Part shown: in pieces, positions 1 through 9,760 of the stretch
How the letters are laid out: each line of letters opens with the position of its first letter
How positions within the stretch are numbered: position 1 is the stretch's first letter
From: Pseudosporangium ferrugineum
Lineage (GTDB): Bacteria; Actinomycetota; Actinomycetes; Mycobacteriales; Micromonosporaceae
Reading direction: 5' to 3'
DNA length: 64,000 nt
NCBI RefSeq assembly: GCF_003002065.1
Contig: NZ_PVZG01000001.1
Coordinates: forward strand, 124,001 to 188,000
Notes under the pieces: generated by a model
Told to the model about the DNA's origin: nothing
The model's database searches: none
The model's input: the letters and a program-made list of their open reading frames with translations, nothing else
Program-made: the position numbers and the translations under genes

Positions 1-1
1 C

Positions 2-1252
<1,251 letters not shown>

Positions 1253-1359
1253 CCCCCGGGTGACATGCCGGTGAAGGCCTTGCGGCCGCCCGCCGGCTGT
1301 GATCGCCTCGCAGGGTGGCCTCCGCGCAGCCCGGGGGCGCCGTCGAGAGGAGCAGGTCA

Positions 1360-2193
1360 GTGTGCACCGAGGAATGCCTCCGCCAGGCCCGTACCGCCCG
1401 GGTGAGCCGCCGGGCGGCGCTGCTCGGCGCGGCCGCCGCGGGTGGCGGGCTTGCCCTGTCCGCACCGGCGTCCGCCGCGGCCCCGGCCGCCCCGCTGACC
1501 GGCCGGCGCCGCGGCCTGCAGGACCTGACCTACCCGCTGACCACGTCCTTCCCGTCGTTCGCCGACGGTGAGGAGGCCCGCCGCCGCACCTACGTGACGA
1601 TCGAGGAGGACGGCTACTACATGCAGGAGTGGCGCCTCGTCGAGCACACCGGCACCCACGTGGACGCGCCCGGCCACTTCACCCCCGGCGGGCGGCTGTC
1701 GACGGAGCTGACCCTCGACGAGCTGATCGTGCCCGCCGTGGTGGTGGACATCGCGGCCAGGGCCGCCGGCGACCCCGACGCCGAGGTCACCGTGGGTGAT
1801 CTGAGGGCCTTCGAGCGACGGTACGGCCGCATCCCCCGCGGCGCGGCGGTGCTCATGCACTCCGGGTGGGGCGCGAAGGTGGGCTCGGCCGCCGCCTACC
1901 GGGGTACGGACGGCGACGGCGTGCTGCACTTCCCCGGCTTCGGCGCGGACGCCTGCGAGTGGCTGCTCGAGAAGCGGGCGGTCCGCAGCCTGGGCGTGGA
2001 CACCCTGAGCATCGACCCCGGCCGCTCCGAGGACTTCCCCGTGCACGTGACCCTCACCGGCGCCGACCGGTACGGCCTGGAGAACCTGGCGAACCTCGCG
2101 TCGATCCCCCGTCACGGCGCGACCGTGGTCGTCGGGCTGCTGCCGTTCGAGGAGGGTTCCGGCGGCCAGGCCCGGATCTTCGCGACCTGGTAG
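1360..2193 (+). CDS. Exported cyclase-family (kynurenine-formamidase-like) metal hydrolase
   Basis: A 277-residue protein of the cyclase family (PF04199), metal-dependent hydrolases that include bacterial kynurenine formamidase. The family metal-binding signature is visible as H-x-GTHVDAPGH at residues 96-106. A twin-arginine-like leader (RR at 17-18, then an Ala/Gly-rich hydrophobic stretch ending ASA near 39) suggests Tat export, which is unusual for formamidases. The GTG start at 1360 is chosen because a strong Shine-Dalgarno (GAGAGGAGCAGG, 1345-1356) precedes it; an upstream in-frame start at 1315 lacks one. No tryptophan catabolism genes are nearby, so the substrate is open. Family confident, substrate unknown. 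Confidence 0.85.
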   Translation: MCTEECLRQARTARVSRRAALLGAAAAGGGLALSAPASAAAPAAPLTGRRRGLQDLTYPLTTSFPSFADGEEARRRTYVTIEEDGYYMQEWRLVEHTGTHVDAPGHFTPGGRLSTELTLDELIVPAVVVDIAARAAGDPDAEVTVGDLRAFERRYGRIPRGAAVLMHSGWGAKVGSAAAYRGTDGDGVLHFPGFGADACEWLLEKRAVRSLGVDTLSIDPGRSEDFPVHVTLTGADRYGLENLANLASIPRHGATVVVGLLPFEEGSGGQARIFATW

Positions 2194-2275
2194 GCGGCAC
2201 CCCGGACGGGCGAACCGGGCGCTCCCGGCCGCTCCCGGCGAGCCGCCCGGGGCGATCGCGGCTATCCTCGGGCAG

Positions 2276-2608
2276 ATGTCCAGGAACACCTTGGTCGCGT
2301 ACGAGCCGGTCTCCACCGACGGCGTGCTCCTCGCGGCGCTCGACGGAGACCTCGACCTCGACTGCGCCGACGAGGTGCGCGACAGCCTCGCCTCGGCGGC
2401 CCGTGGCACCGGCTGCCGCTATCTGCACGTCGACGTCAGCGGCCTGACCTTCATCGACTCGTACGCCCTCGGCGCGCTGGTCAGCGCGCGCAACTCCGCG
2501 GCGGCGGCGGGGGTGACGCTCGCCCTCGTCGACCCGTCCCCGCCGGTGCGCAAGGCGATCCAGGTGACCGGCCTGGCGGACGTCTTCGGCCTGCCGCCGG
2601 GCGACTGA
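2276..2608 (+). CDS. STAS-domain anti-anti-sigma factor
   Basis: A 110-residue single-domain STAS protein, like SpoIIAA/RsbV. The conserved phospho-acceptor region is present as FIDSYALGAL, with Ser62 as the likely residue phosphorylated by a partner anti-sigma kinase. Such proteins release a sigma factor by binding its anti-sigma kinase when dephosphorylated. No kinase or sigma gene is adjacent, so the partner is elsewhere. The gene is a single unit: the neighbouring USP gene is convergent, starting its stop codon 9 bases downstream. Confidence 0.9.
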   Translation: MSRNTLVAYEPVSTDGVLLAALDGDLDLDCADEVRDSLASAARGTGCRYLHVDVSGLTFIDSYALGALVSARNSAAAAGVTLALVDPSPPVRKAIQVTGLADVFGLPPGD

Positions 2609-2617
2609 ACCGGCGGG

Positions 2618-3040
2618 TCAGCCGGCGCGGTGGGGGTGGGTCACCACGACCACCGGGCGCGGCGAGCGCTTGATGAGGTCGAGCGGCAGGCTGCCGAGCA
2701 GCCGCTCCGCGACCCGCGGCCTGGTGCTGGAGCCGACCACGATCAGGTCGGCGCCGTGGTCGTCGGCGAACTCCATGATCCGCTGCAGCGGGCGGCCGGG
2801 CAGCACCACCGTCACGGCCACCTCGATGCCGGCGGCGGTGAGGCGTTCGGCCGCCGCCGTCGCGGCCCGCTCGGCGCGCTCGGTGAAGACGCTGCGGGGG
2901 GCGGGGGCCAGCCGTTCGATCTCGACCTCGTCGACGGCGACCACGGCCACCGAGCCGCCGGTCTGCCGGGCCAGGTCGGCGGCCGCGTCGGCCACCCACG
3001 GCTGGTCTGCCTCGGGATTCGCGGCCAGCACGATGCGCAT
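2618..3040 (-). CDS. Universal stress protein, single UspA domain
   Basis: A 140-residue UspA-fold protein. The C-terminal nucleotide-binding loop (VVGSSTRPRVAERLLGS, about residues 101-117) keeps the GS end of the G-2x-G-9x-GS motif but has Thr where the second Gly usually stands, so ATP binding may be weak or absent. It is divergent from the permease gene at 3164. Unlike the two other USP genes in the window, I see no GGGACC-N3-GGCCCTG box upstream, so it may be controlled differently. UspA family certain; role is stress-linked by family only. Confidence 0.9.
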   Translation of the reverse strand: MRIVLAANPEADQPWVADAAADLARQTGGSVAVVAVDEVEIERLAPAPRSVFTERAERAATAAAERLTAAGIEVAVTVVLPGRPLQRIMEFADDHGADLIVVGSSTRPRVAERLLGSLPLDLIKRSPRPVVVVTHPHRAG

Positions 3041-3163
3041 GGCCCCGATCCTGCTGCACGACACGTCCCAGGACAAGACACGCTCGACATATCGGAGAAT
3101 CTGTACGACGCTCGGACCGGGACGCTCGCCCAGGACACCCCCGAACGGCGGAGGTACGCGGCC

Positions 3164-4543
3164 ATGGCAGAGACCGGCACCACGGACGCGACCGGGGAGG
3201 ACGGCCGGCCCACGCTCAACCGGGTGATCGGGCCCGGGCTGCTGCTGCTCTTCGTGGTCGGCGACATCCTCGGCACCGGCGTGTACGCCCTCACCGGCAA
3301 GGTCGCGGCCGAGGTCGGCGGCGCGGTGTGGCTGCCGTTCCTGCTCGCGTTCACGGTGGCCCTGCTGACCGCGTTCAGCTACCTGGAGCTGGTGACGAAG
3401 TACCCGAAGGCGGCGGGCGCGGCGCTGTACACGCACAAGGCCTTCGGCGTGCACTTCCTGACGTTCATGGTCACCTTCGCGGTGATGTGCTCCGGCCTGA
3501 CCTCGGCGTCGAGCGCGTCCAAGGCGTTCGCGGGCAACTTCGCCGAGGCGTTCGACCTGTCCCTCGGCGAGGGGCTGGGCCTGACCGCGGTCGCCGTGGC
3601 GTTCATGACCCTGATCGCGCTCGTCAACTTCCGCGGGGTCGGCGAGAGCGTCAAGGTCAACGTCCTGCTGACCTGTGTGGAGCTCGGCGGCCTGCTGATC
3701 GTCATCGGGATCGGCGCGTGGGCCATCGGCGGCGGCGAGGGCGACGTGTCGCGGCTGGTGGAGTTCGACTCCCCGCCGGGCGAGAACGCGGTCCTGTCGG
3801 TCACCGCCGCGACCGCGCTGGCCTTCTTCGCCATGGTCGGCTTCGAGGACTCGGTCAACATGGCGGAGGAGACCCGGGACCCGGTCCGGATCTTCCCGAA
3901 GGTGATGCTCACCGGGTTGTGCATCACCGGCGTCATCTACGTGCTGGTGGCGATCTCGGCGATCACCCTGGTCTCCCCCGCCGATCTCGGCGAGGGCGAC
4001 GCGCCGCTGCTCAAGGTCGTGTCGGCGGGCGCGCCGGCGTTCCCGCTGACCGTCTTCGCGTTCATCACCATGTTCGCCGTGGCCAACTCGGCGCTGATCA
4101 ACATGCTGATGGCCAGCCGGCTGCTGTACGGCATGGCGAACGAGCGCGTGCTGCCCCGGGTGCTCGGGCTGGTGCACCGCTCCCGGCGTACCCCCTGGGT
4201 CGGGATCGTTTTCACCACCCTGGTCGCGTTCGGGCTGATCTGGTTCGCCGACCTGACGGCGCTGGGCGGGACGACATCGCTGCTGCTGCTCTGCGTGTTC
4301 ACCATCGTCAACATCGCGGTGCTGGTGCTGCGGCGCGACCGGGTGGAGCACCGGCACTTCCGGGCCCCGACGGTGATCCCGGTAATCGGCGCGGTCCTGT
4401 GCGCCTACCTGGCCAGCCCGCTGTCCGGACGCGCCGGCGGCGACTACCGCGTGGCGGGCGTGCTGCTGCTCATCGGCGTGGTGCTGTGGGCGGCCACGTA
4501 CGCTCATCGCCGCCTGAGCAACTGTCCTGGTCACTACACCTAG
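3164..4543 (+). CDS. APC-superfamily amino acid permease
   Basis: A 459-residue integral membrane transporter with about twelve hydrophobic segments. It opens with the typical APC-type first helix (IGPGLLLLFVVGDILGTGVY, residues 22-41), including the unwound Gly-rich stretch of TM1. It is expected to import amino acids or related amines across the cytoplasmic membrane. The ATG at 3164 has a GGCGGAGG ribosome site at 3147-3154; the frame is open further upstream but without transport-like sequence. The alpha/beta hydrolase gene follows after 17 bases and is probably co-transcribed. The substrate cannot be read from sequence. Confidence 0.9.
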   Translation: MAETGTTDATGEDGRPTLNRVIGPGLLLLFVVGDILGTGVYALTGKVAAEVGGAVWLPFLLAFTVALLTAFSYLELVTKYPKAAGAALYTHKAFGVHFLTFMVTFAVMCSGLTSASSASKAFAGNFAEAFDLSLGEGLGLTAVAVAFMTLIALVNFRGVGESVKVNVLLTCVELGGLLIVIGIGAWAIGGGEGDVSRLVEFDSPPGENAVLSVTAATALAFFAMVGFEDSVNMAEETRDPVRIFPKVMLTGLCITGVIYVLVAISAITLVSPADLGEGDAPLLKVVSAGAPAFPLTVFAFITMFAVANSALINMLMASRLLYGMANERVLPRVLGLVHRSRRTPWVGIVFTTLVAFGLIWFADLTALGGTTSLLLLCVFTIVNIAVLVLRRDRVEHRHFRAPTVIPVIGAVLCAYLASPLSGRAGGDYRVAGVLLLIGVVLWAATYAHRRLSNCPGHYT

Positions 4544-4560
4544 CGCTTCTGGAGCACCCC

Positions 4561-5379
4561 ATGACGGACGACCGGTCGATCCGGTCCGCGGACGGCACCC
4601 GCCTGACCGTACGCCGGGTGGGCGCGGGCGATCCCGTGGTCCTGCTGCACGGCTCCGGTGGCGGCCTGCACTCCTGGGCGGCGGTGGCGGAGCACCTCGC
4701 CGGACCGTACGAGCTGTGGATGCCGGCCCGGCGCGGCTACGGCCCCAGCGACGTACCGCCCGGCCGCAAGTCGTTCCGGGACGAGGTCGCCGACGTGACG
4801 GCCGTGATCGAGGCGGCGGGGCGCCCGGTGCACCTGGTCGGCGGCTCGTACGGCGCCACGCTCGCGCTGCACGTGGCGGCCGCGGAGCCGGACCGGGTGC
4901 GGACGCTGGCCGTCTTCGAGCCGCCGCTGTTCGCGGCCGGACCGGCGACGGAACCCCTGCTCGAGCGCTATCGGGCGGCCCTCGGGCGCGACGACGCGGC
5001 GGGCCTGGCCGCCGTGCTCAACGAGGTGACCCGGGTGCCGCCCGCGGTCGTCGCGGCGTTCGCGGCCGCGGCGGGCGACCGGCCGCCGGACCCGGCCGAG
5101 GCGCGGCGCTCCGCGATCGGCTGGCTGCACGACCTCGAGGCGCTGGCCGGCGACGACCCGGACGTCGGCCGCTGGTCGTCGATCACCGTCCCGGCGCTGC
5201 TGATGGGGGGCGCCGACACCTGGGACCCGGTGCCGGCCACGATGGACGCCCTGGCCGCCGCCCTGCCCGGCGCGCACCGGATCGTCTGGGACGGCCAGTC
5301 GCACTTCGCCACGATGACGGCGCCGGGACTGGTGGCGCGGGCGCTGGCGGACTTCTACGCGGGCGTGCCGGCCGGGTGA
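4561..5379 (+). CDS. Alpha/beta-fold hydrolase
   Basis: A 272-residue alpha/beta hydrolase. The oxyanion motif HGSGGG lies at 30-35, the nucleophile elbow GGSYGA at 94-99 (Ser96), a likely acid residue in ADTWDP near 219-222, and the catalytic His at 248 (GQSHFA). The triad is complete, so it should be an active esterase, lipase-like enzyme or C-C hydrolase. It lies 17 bases downstream of the permease gene in the same direction. Its last 25 bases overlap the convergent HD-domain gene. The substrate is unknown. Confidence 0.88.
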   Translation: MTDDRSIRSADGTRLTVRRVGAGDPVVLLHGSGGGLHSWAAVAEHLAGPYELWMPARRGYGPSDVPPGRKSFRDEVADVTAVIEAAGRPVHLVGGSYGATLALHVAAAEPDRVRTLAVFEPPLFAAGPATEPLLERYRAALGRDDAAGLAAVLNEVTRVPPAVVAAFAAAAGDRPPDPAEARRSAIGWLHDLEALAGDDPDVGRWSSITVPALLMGGADTWDPVPATMDALAAALPGAHRIVWDGQSHFATMTAPGLVARALADFYAGVPAG

Positions 5380-5927
5380 GCCGCCAGGCACCGCTCGACC
5401 CGGTCGGCCACCTCCAGCAGGTACGGGCCGCGGAGGTGGTCGACCCTCGCGTTCCAGGACGACGGGCCGTGCCGCAGCAGCATCTCGTCGTGCCGGGCGG
5501 CCGGGCTCACCCGGTCACCCCGTGGCCCCACCGTCTGGTCGGCGTAGGTCAGCGCGTCGGACATCGGGCCTTCCTCGTACGGGTATGCCGACAGCAACTC
5601 CCCCAGCCCCCGCGCCGCCGCGACGAAGCGGGCGCCGGAGTGGTGGGCGACCCGGGCGGCGATGGACAGCGGCCAGCCCCGCCCGGCGAGGTGGTCGGCG
5701 CCGTCCAGCGGGTGGAAGCCGGTGACCAGCGCCGGGGTGGCGTACCCGATGTCGTGCAGCCAGGCCGAGGAGACCAGGACGTCCGGGTCGAGGTCGAGCG
5801 CGTACGCCAGCTCATCGGCCCGGGCGGCCACGCCGCACGTGTGCCGCCAGCGGTCCCCCATGCCGCCCAGCAGTTCCTGTGCCACCTCGCGGGCGGCCGT
5901 CACCAGCAGCGACCCTCGTACCCTCAT
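5355..5927 (-). CDS. HD-domain phosphohydrolase-like protein
   Basis: A 190-residue protein with an HD domain. His29 (RHTCGV), the HD pair at 58-59 (WLHDIGY), His72 and the paired His95-His96 (VAHHSGA), and a later Asp near 128 (YADQTV) fit the metal-binding pattern H...HD...H...D. Family members hydrolyse nucleotides or phosphate esters. It overlaps the convergent hydrolase gene by 25 bases and stands alone on its strand. Substrate unknown. Confidence 0.85.
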   Translation of the reverse strand: MRVRGSLLVTAAREVAQELLGGMGDRWRHTCGVAARADELAYALDLDPDVLVSSAWLHDIGYATPALVTGFHPLDGADHLAGRGWPLSIAARVAHHSGARFVAAARGLGELLSAYPYEEGPMSDALTYADQTVGPRGDRVSPAARHDEMLLRHGPSSWNARVDHLRGPYLLEVADRVERCLAAHPAGTPA

Positions 5928-5987
5928 GGGCGGATCCTGTCGCCCCCGGGTGAACGGAAGTTTGCCGGGCCGTGGCCGCGCCCTGAA

Positions 5988-6986
5988 TCACCGGGGATCG
6001 GGGCCGGGCAGCAGCAGCACCTGGGAGAGCGGGCGCCTCGGGGTGGCCGCGGCGGGGCGGCCGTACCCGACCCGGATCACCATCTGGGCCCACGTGCCGC
6101 CGGCGGTCGCGGTGAGCAGCCGGCGGACCGCCGGGATCTCCACCGGCTGGCTGATCGGGGTGGTGGCCAGGTTCTGCCACGTGGCGGCGAGCAGCACCCG
6201 TTGCAGCGCCTGCCCGGCCGTCACCCACTCGGCGCGCCCGTCACCCTCGGTGCCGAGCACCATGATCGTCGGGTACGGCTCGAAGCCGCCCGGCTCCGGC
6301 GGCAGCGGGCGCAGCAGCCCGAAGTCGCGGATCGGCACCGTCTCCAGGGCGTCCCACGGGCCCACCGCCGACGACGGCACGCCGTCCCGCCGGCCGGTGC
6401 CGGGCGCCGTCCAGCGCGACATCTCCGCCCGGTAGCCGCCGCGGGCCCGCAGCCGGCGGTCGGCCGCCCGGGAGAGCCGGACGATGGCGTCGCGCGCGGG
6501 CGCGTCGGCCACGGTCAGCACCGCTCCCTCGCGCCGCGCGGCGTCGCGCAGGTGCTCGAGCACGTCGGCCGGCACCATGGACCGTGCGAACGGGCGCCGG
6601 TTGGTGTGCCGGTGCGCGATGGACGCGGCGAGGGCCTCGACCGCGGGGGTCACCGGCTCCGGGCGTCCCACGGTCACCCGGGCGACCAGGTCCGCGTCGC
6701 CGGCGTCGGGGAAGAGCGCCACGCCGGGCAGGAACCCCTCGCGGCGGATCGCCAGCCGCAGCGTGAACAGGGCCGCGCCGACACTGATGAGCAGCTCCCG
6801 CCCGGCCGGGTCCAGGACGTCGAGGCGGCGGCGCTGGTCGGCGTACACGTCGACGCCGCCGTCGCGCAGCCGGAACCGCCACGGCTGACTGTTGTGCAGC
6901 GAGGGTGCGGCCGTGGCCGCGCGGACGCATTCGCTGAGCACCGCCGGGGACAGAACGTCCCGCGCGCCGGTGAGGGACTCGGGCAT
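5988..6986 (-). CDS. Acg-like nitroreductase-family protein
   Basis: A 332-residue protein of the actinobacterial Acg/Rv2032-type nitroreductase group: a tandem nitroreductase-like fold that includes APSLHNSQPWRF at 27-39. In Mycobacterium tuberculosis this family belongs to the DosR dormancy regulon; those members are thought to bind FMN tightly and may store rather than reduce. The ATG at 6986 is chosen over an upstream in-frame start because a CAGGAG ribosome site precedes it. A 16-bp DosR-like box (7045-7060) lies 58 bases upstream of the start, overlapping a perfect 12-bp inverted repeat (7055-7083). Enzymatic activity is not certain. Confidence 0.88.
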   Translation of the reverse strand: MPESLTGARDVLSPAVLSECVRAATAAPSLHNSQPWRFRLRDGGVDVYADQRRRLDVLDPAGRELLISVGAALFTLRLAIRREGFLPGVALFPDAGDADLVARVTVGRPEPVTPAVEALAASIAHRHTNRRPFARSMVPADVLEHLRDAARREGAVLTVADAPARDAIVRLSRAADRRLRARGGYRAEMSRWTAPGTGRRDGVPSSAVGPWDALETVPIRDFGLLRPLPPEPGGFEPYPTIMVLGTEGDGRAEWVTAGQALQRVLLAATWQNLATTPISQPVEIPAVRRLLTATAGGTWAQMVIRVGYGRPAAATPRRPLSQVLLLPGPDPR

Positions 6987-7044
6987 CTGCTGCTCCTGTC
7001 GCCGGTGGACACCTCCCACGCTGGTCCACGCGGGTCCCCCGGGC

Positions 7045-7060
7045 CAGGGCCGGTGGTCCC
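7045..7060 (-). promoter_or_regulatory. DosR-like box upstream of the Acg-like gene
   Basis: On the minus strand the site reads GGGACCACCGGCCCTG. Its core GGGAC-Y-N3-G-N-CCC has the same layout as the mycobacterial DosR box. It ends 58 bases before the ATG at 6986 and recurs upstream of other stress genes in this window. Confidence 0.6.
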
Positions 7061-7083
7061 GCCCGGACGGGCCGGGCGGGACC
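7055..7083. terminator. Perfect 12-bp inverted repeat: terminator or extended operator
   Basis: Arms GGTCCCGCCCGG (7055-7066) and CCGGGCGGGACC (7072-7083) are separated by 5 bases. It lies just past the stop of the flavoprotein gene at 7093, so it may end that transcript. One arm is shared with the DosR-like box at 7045-7060, and the same GGTCCCG...CGGGACC layout recurs beside two USP boxes, so an operator role is equally possible. No T-run follows. Confidence 0.45.
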
Positions 7084-7092
7084 GCGGGACGC

Positions 7093-8214
7093 TCAGACGA
7101 AGGGCCACCCCGACGGCTCACCCATCGCGAGCCGGCCGGGGATCGTCCACTGCGTGGTGGACAGGTTCGCGGCCTGGGCCGCCGCCATGCCGTCGCGGAA
7201 GATCCGGCCGAGCCGGCTGTCCCGGTAGAGCGGCGTGGAGCTGCCGATCTCGTACATCGCGACCAGCACCGCGCGGGCCGTCTCGGTGACGTGACACATC
7301 GCGCCGCGTACGGCGGCCCGCTGCTCCTCGGTGGTCTGCGCGCCGGCGGCGACCGTACGGTCGAGCTCCCGCTGGGTCTCCAGGAGCAGGCCCCGGGCCG
7401 CCGCCACCTGCGACATCGCCCGTCCCACCGCCGTGGCGACGTGCTCCTTCTCCGCCAGCCGCACCCCGTCGAAGCCGGCCTTGGTCCGCGCGAGCTCCGC
7501 CGCCTCGTCGACCGCCGCCTGCGCGATGCCGATGAGCACGGCGGCGCAGCCGGGGAAGAGCAGGCTGATCGAGGAGTGCCGGTACGCCGGCCGGTCCAGC
7601 CGGAGCGGCGCGAAGAGACCCACGGTCATGTCCCCGGGTACGGCCACCTCGTCGGCGACGACCGTGTTGCTGTCCGAGGCGCGCATGCCGACCACGTCCC
7701 ACGTCTCCTCCACGGTGACGTCGGCCCGGGGCACCGCGCAGAAGCGCAGCCCCGCGAAGCCCGGCCCGGCCGACGGGTCGGCGCCGGCGATCATGAACCA
7801 CTCGGCCGCGTGCGCGCCGCTCACGATCCGCCAGCGGCCGGTGAGCCGATAGCCGTCGCCGTCCGGCGTGAGCAGGCCCGGCTGACCCGAGTTGGCGATC
7901 AGCGGGTCGGGGCCGCCCGGCCAGATCCGGGCCACCGCCGCCTCGGGGAACCAGCCCGCCGCGAACCCCAGGTTGAAGTTCCAGAGCAGCCAGGCGGTCG
8001 GCCCGTCGATGCGCGCCACGGCGGCGTAGACCGCCAGCGCCTCGCCGAGCGTTGCCTCGTGCCCGCCCTGCTCCCGCGGGGTGAGCAGGCCGAAGGCGCC
8101 CAGATCGCGCAGCTCCGCCACCAGCGCGGGCGGGGTCCGGCCCAGGTCCTCGGCCGCGTCGCGGTACTTCTCGATGGCGGGCCGCAGTATCTCCGGCAGC
8201 TTCGCGATCTCCAT
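7093..8214 (-). CDS. Acyl-CoA dehydrogenase-like flavoprotein (possible flavin monooxygenase)
   Basis: A 373-residue protein of the acyl-CoA dehydrogenase superfamily: helical N-terminal domain, central beta domain (about 120-220, with the W-x-I-x-SGAHAAEW stretch) and helical C-terminal bundle. The catalytic Glu of true acyl-CoA dehydrogenases is not obvious, and the overall look resembles the group D flavin monooxygenase or desulfurising branch (HpaB/DszC-like). It is upstream of the Acg-like gene on the same strand but separated by 106 bases and a hairpin. A half-match to the DosR-like box lies at 8245-8260. Fold confident; reaction unknown. Confidence 0.8.
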   Translation of the reverse strand: MEIAKLPEILRPAIEKYRDAAEDLGRTPPALVAELRDLGAFGLLTPREQGGHEATLGEALAVYAAVARIDGPTAWLLWNFNLGFAAGWFPEAAVARIWPGGPDPLIANSGQPGLLTPDGDGYRLTGRWRIVSGAHAAEWFMIAGADPSAGPGFAGLRFCAVPRADVTVEETWDVVGMRASDSNTVVADEVAVPGDMTVGLFAPLRLDRPAYRHSSISLLFPGCAAVLIGIAQAAVDEAAELARTKAGFDGVRLAEKEHVATAVGRAMSQVAAARGLLLETQRELDRTVAAGAQTTEEQRAAVRGAMCHVTETARAVLVAMYEIGSSTPLYRDSRLGRIFRDGMAAAQAANLSTTQWTIPGRLAMGEPSGWPFV

Positions 8215-8292
8215 GATCGGTCTCCTTCCACGCCGGCCCCTCGGCAGGGCCGTGCGGGACAGGACGCGGCGGGAACGCCGGAACTGCGCCGG

Positions 8293-9255
8293 TCAGCCTG
8301 TGATCAAGTTCTCATTCCGGGCGCCACCGTAGGTGATCCCGAGCCGGACCACCCGGCCCTGCTCGAGCCGCAGGAGCCAGGCCATCGTCGGCGGGCAGTG
8401 CTCGGGATCCGACGCCGGGTTGAGGAAGTCGGTCTCCCACACGAGCACCCCGCGGCTGCCCACGGCATCGTGCAGCCGCAGGCCGACCCCGTCGTTCAGG
8501 GTGAGGTCCATCAGCGCCCCCAGCGTCGCCCGGTCGCCGACCAACCCGCCCATCACCACCACCGAGGCGTCCCGCCGGAACCAGTCCTCGATGACCCGCC
8601 CGTAGCCGCCGCCGAGCATCGTGGCGACGTGCTGCCGCGCGGTGCGCCGGTGCATGGCGACCTGGGCGTCCGTCGCGGCGTACGCGTCGCCGGCGCTCTC
8701 CCGCAGCCGCCGGGCCAGGATCCGCCGGCCGTCCCGCAGCCGGCCGCCGACGACGTCCACCGGGATGCCGCAGAGCCGCGCGATCTGCTCGTACGACGAG
8801 AACCCGGTGAAGTACCGCAGCAGCATGACTTCGCGGACCGGGTCCGACAGCGTAGCGACCGCCTGCCGCACCCAGCTCCGTTCGCCGGCGCCGTCCAGGA
8901 CCTCCTCCGGGCCGGGCTCGGCGGACGGCGGCAGGTAGAGCTCGGGCTCGGCCACCGGCATCGGCCGGCGCAGCCGCAACCGGCTCCGGCAGGTGTTGCG
9001 GACGATGGCCCGCAGCCAGGACCCGGCGGACGCGGGATCGCGCAGCTGGCCGATCCGCCGCAGCGCGAGCACGATCGCGTCCTGGACGGCGTCGTCGGCC
9101 TCGTCGCCGTACCCGAGCAGGGTGATCGCCGTCGCCCGCAGCGCCGGCCGGTGCCGCTCGGTCAGCACGGCGAAGGCGGACAGGTCGCCCCGCTGCGCCG
9201 CCCGCACGAGGTCGCAGTCCGGGCCGGCCAGGGTCTCCACACGCACGCGCGCCAC
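8293..9255 (-). CDS. ECF-type sigma factor with C-terminal SnoaL-like domain
   Basis: A 320-residue sigma-70-family protein. Region 2 contains DDAVQDAIVLALRRI near 54-68. Region 4 carries a helix-turn-helix (YEQIARLCGIP, near 155-165). The remaining 140 residues form a SnoaL-like domain, as in SigG/SigJ-type and ECF41-type sigma factors, where this domain tunes activity without a classical anti-sigma factor. The GTG at 9255 lacks a clear ribosome site, so the start is uncertain. No anti-sigma gene is adjacent. It sits inside the stress island and could control it, but no direct evidence is visible. Confidence 0.88.
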   Translation of the reverse strand: MARVRVETLAGPDCDLVRAAQRGDLSAFAVLTERHRPALRATAITLLGYGDEADDAVQDAIVLALRRIGQLRDPASAGSWLRAIVRNTCRSRLRLRRPMPVAEPELYLPPSAEPGPEEVLDGAGERSWVRQAVATLSDPVREVMLLRYFTGFSSYEQIARLCGIPVDVVGGRLRDGRRILARRLRESAGDAYAATDAQVAMHRRTARQHVATMLGGGYGRVIEDWFRRDASVVVMGGLVGDRATLGALMDLTLNDGVGLRLHDAVGSRGVLVWETDFLNPASDPEHCPPTMAWLLRLEQGRVVRLGITYGGARNENLITG

Positions 9256-9290
9256 TGTAACCGGGCCGGCCGCACCGCTTGGGCGCCCGG

Positions 9291-9566
9291 TCAGGCCCCC
9301 GCGCCGGCCGGGCCGTTGTCCGGCGGCACGGCGAGCGGGTGGCGCTCGTCGTCGCGGGCGGCCAGCCGCTCCATCGCCCGCGCGTACTGGCCGCGGCTGA
9401 TCTCACCGGCGGCGAGCTGGGCCACCAGGGCGCCCTCGAGGGTCTCGGGCTCGCGCACCGGGGCCGCCGGCTCCCCCTTGTCCTCCGGCTCCACGCCGTT
9501 CCAGGGCCAGAGCACGGAGACGCACGCGCCGATCAGGGCCACGGTGAGCACCAGGGTCAAGAGCAT
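9291..9566 (-). CDS. Small SHOCT-domain membrane protein
   Basis: A 91-residue protein with one N-terminal transmembrane segment (residues 2-20), a charged linker and a SHOCT motif (about 43-69: LEGALVAQLAAGEISRGQYA...), a short oligomerisation or anchoring module. Function unknown. A DosR-like box at 9615-9630 lies 48 bases upstream of the start, on the side facing away from the divergent USP gene. This supports membership of the stress island. Confidence 0.82.
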   Translation of the reverse strand: MLLTLVLTVALIGACVSVLWPWNGVEPEDKGEPAAPVREPETLEGALVAQLAAGEISRGQYARAMERLAARDDERHPLAVPPDNGPAGAGA

Positions 9567-9614
9567 GGTGGATCACCTCCGGCACCCATCCTCGCCGCCG
9601 GCGCGGTTGATCGG

Positions 9615-9630
9615 CAGGGTCCTATGTCGC
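9615..9630 (-). promoter_or_regulatory. DosR-like box upstream of the SHOCT gene
   Basis: Minus-strand sequence GCGACATAGGACCCTG. The right half (GACCCTG after N3) matches the shared motif exactly; the left half has two mismatches to RGGWCS. It lies 48 bases before the start at 9566. Confidence 0.45.
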
Positions 9631-9663
9631 GGATGGCGGTGGCATCGGTCCCGGGGAGCGGCT

Positions 9664-9693
9664 GGTCCCGTACGGACGGGACCCTGGGCCCTG
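9664..9693 (+). promoter_or_regulatory. DosR-like box with overlapping inverted repeat, upstream of USP gene
   Basis: GGGACCCTGGGCCCTG occupies 9678-9693, ending 67 bases before the ATG at 9761. It overlaps a perfect inverted repeat, GGTCCCG (9664-9670) and CGGGACC (9677-9683). The same composite layout occurs at 15228-15263 and 7045-7083. Confidence 0.6.
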
Positions 9694-9760
9694 GCGGCGC
9701 CCTCTTCGCCGGAGTGTCAATGGGGGTGCCACGAGCCGTTCATCACCGGAAGGAGCAGCC

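Noticed and set aside
2618-4534. Very long minus-strand open frame opposite the permease gene
   Set aside because: It is a GC-rich shadow frame; only its last 140 codons are the true USP gene, judged by protein composition and the start at 3040.
8245-8260. Possible DosR-like box upstream of the acyl-CoA dehydrogenase-like gene (GTCCCGCACGGCCCTG on the minus strand)
   Set aside because: Only the right half matches; the left half has too many mismatches to count it with the other sites.
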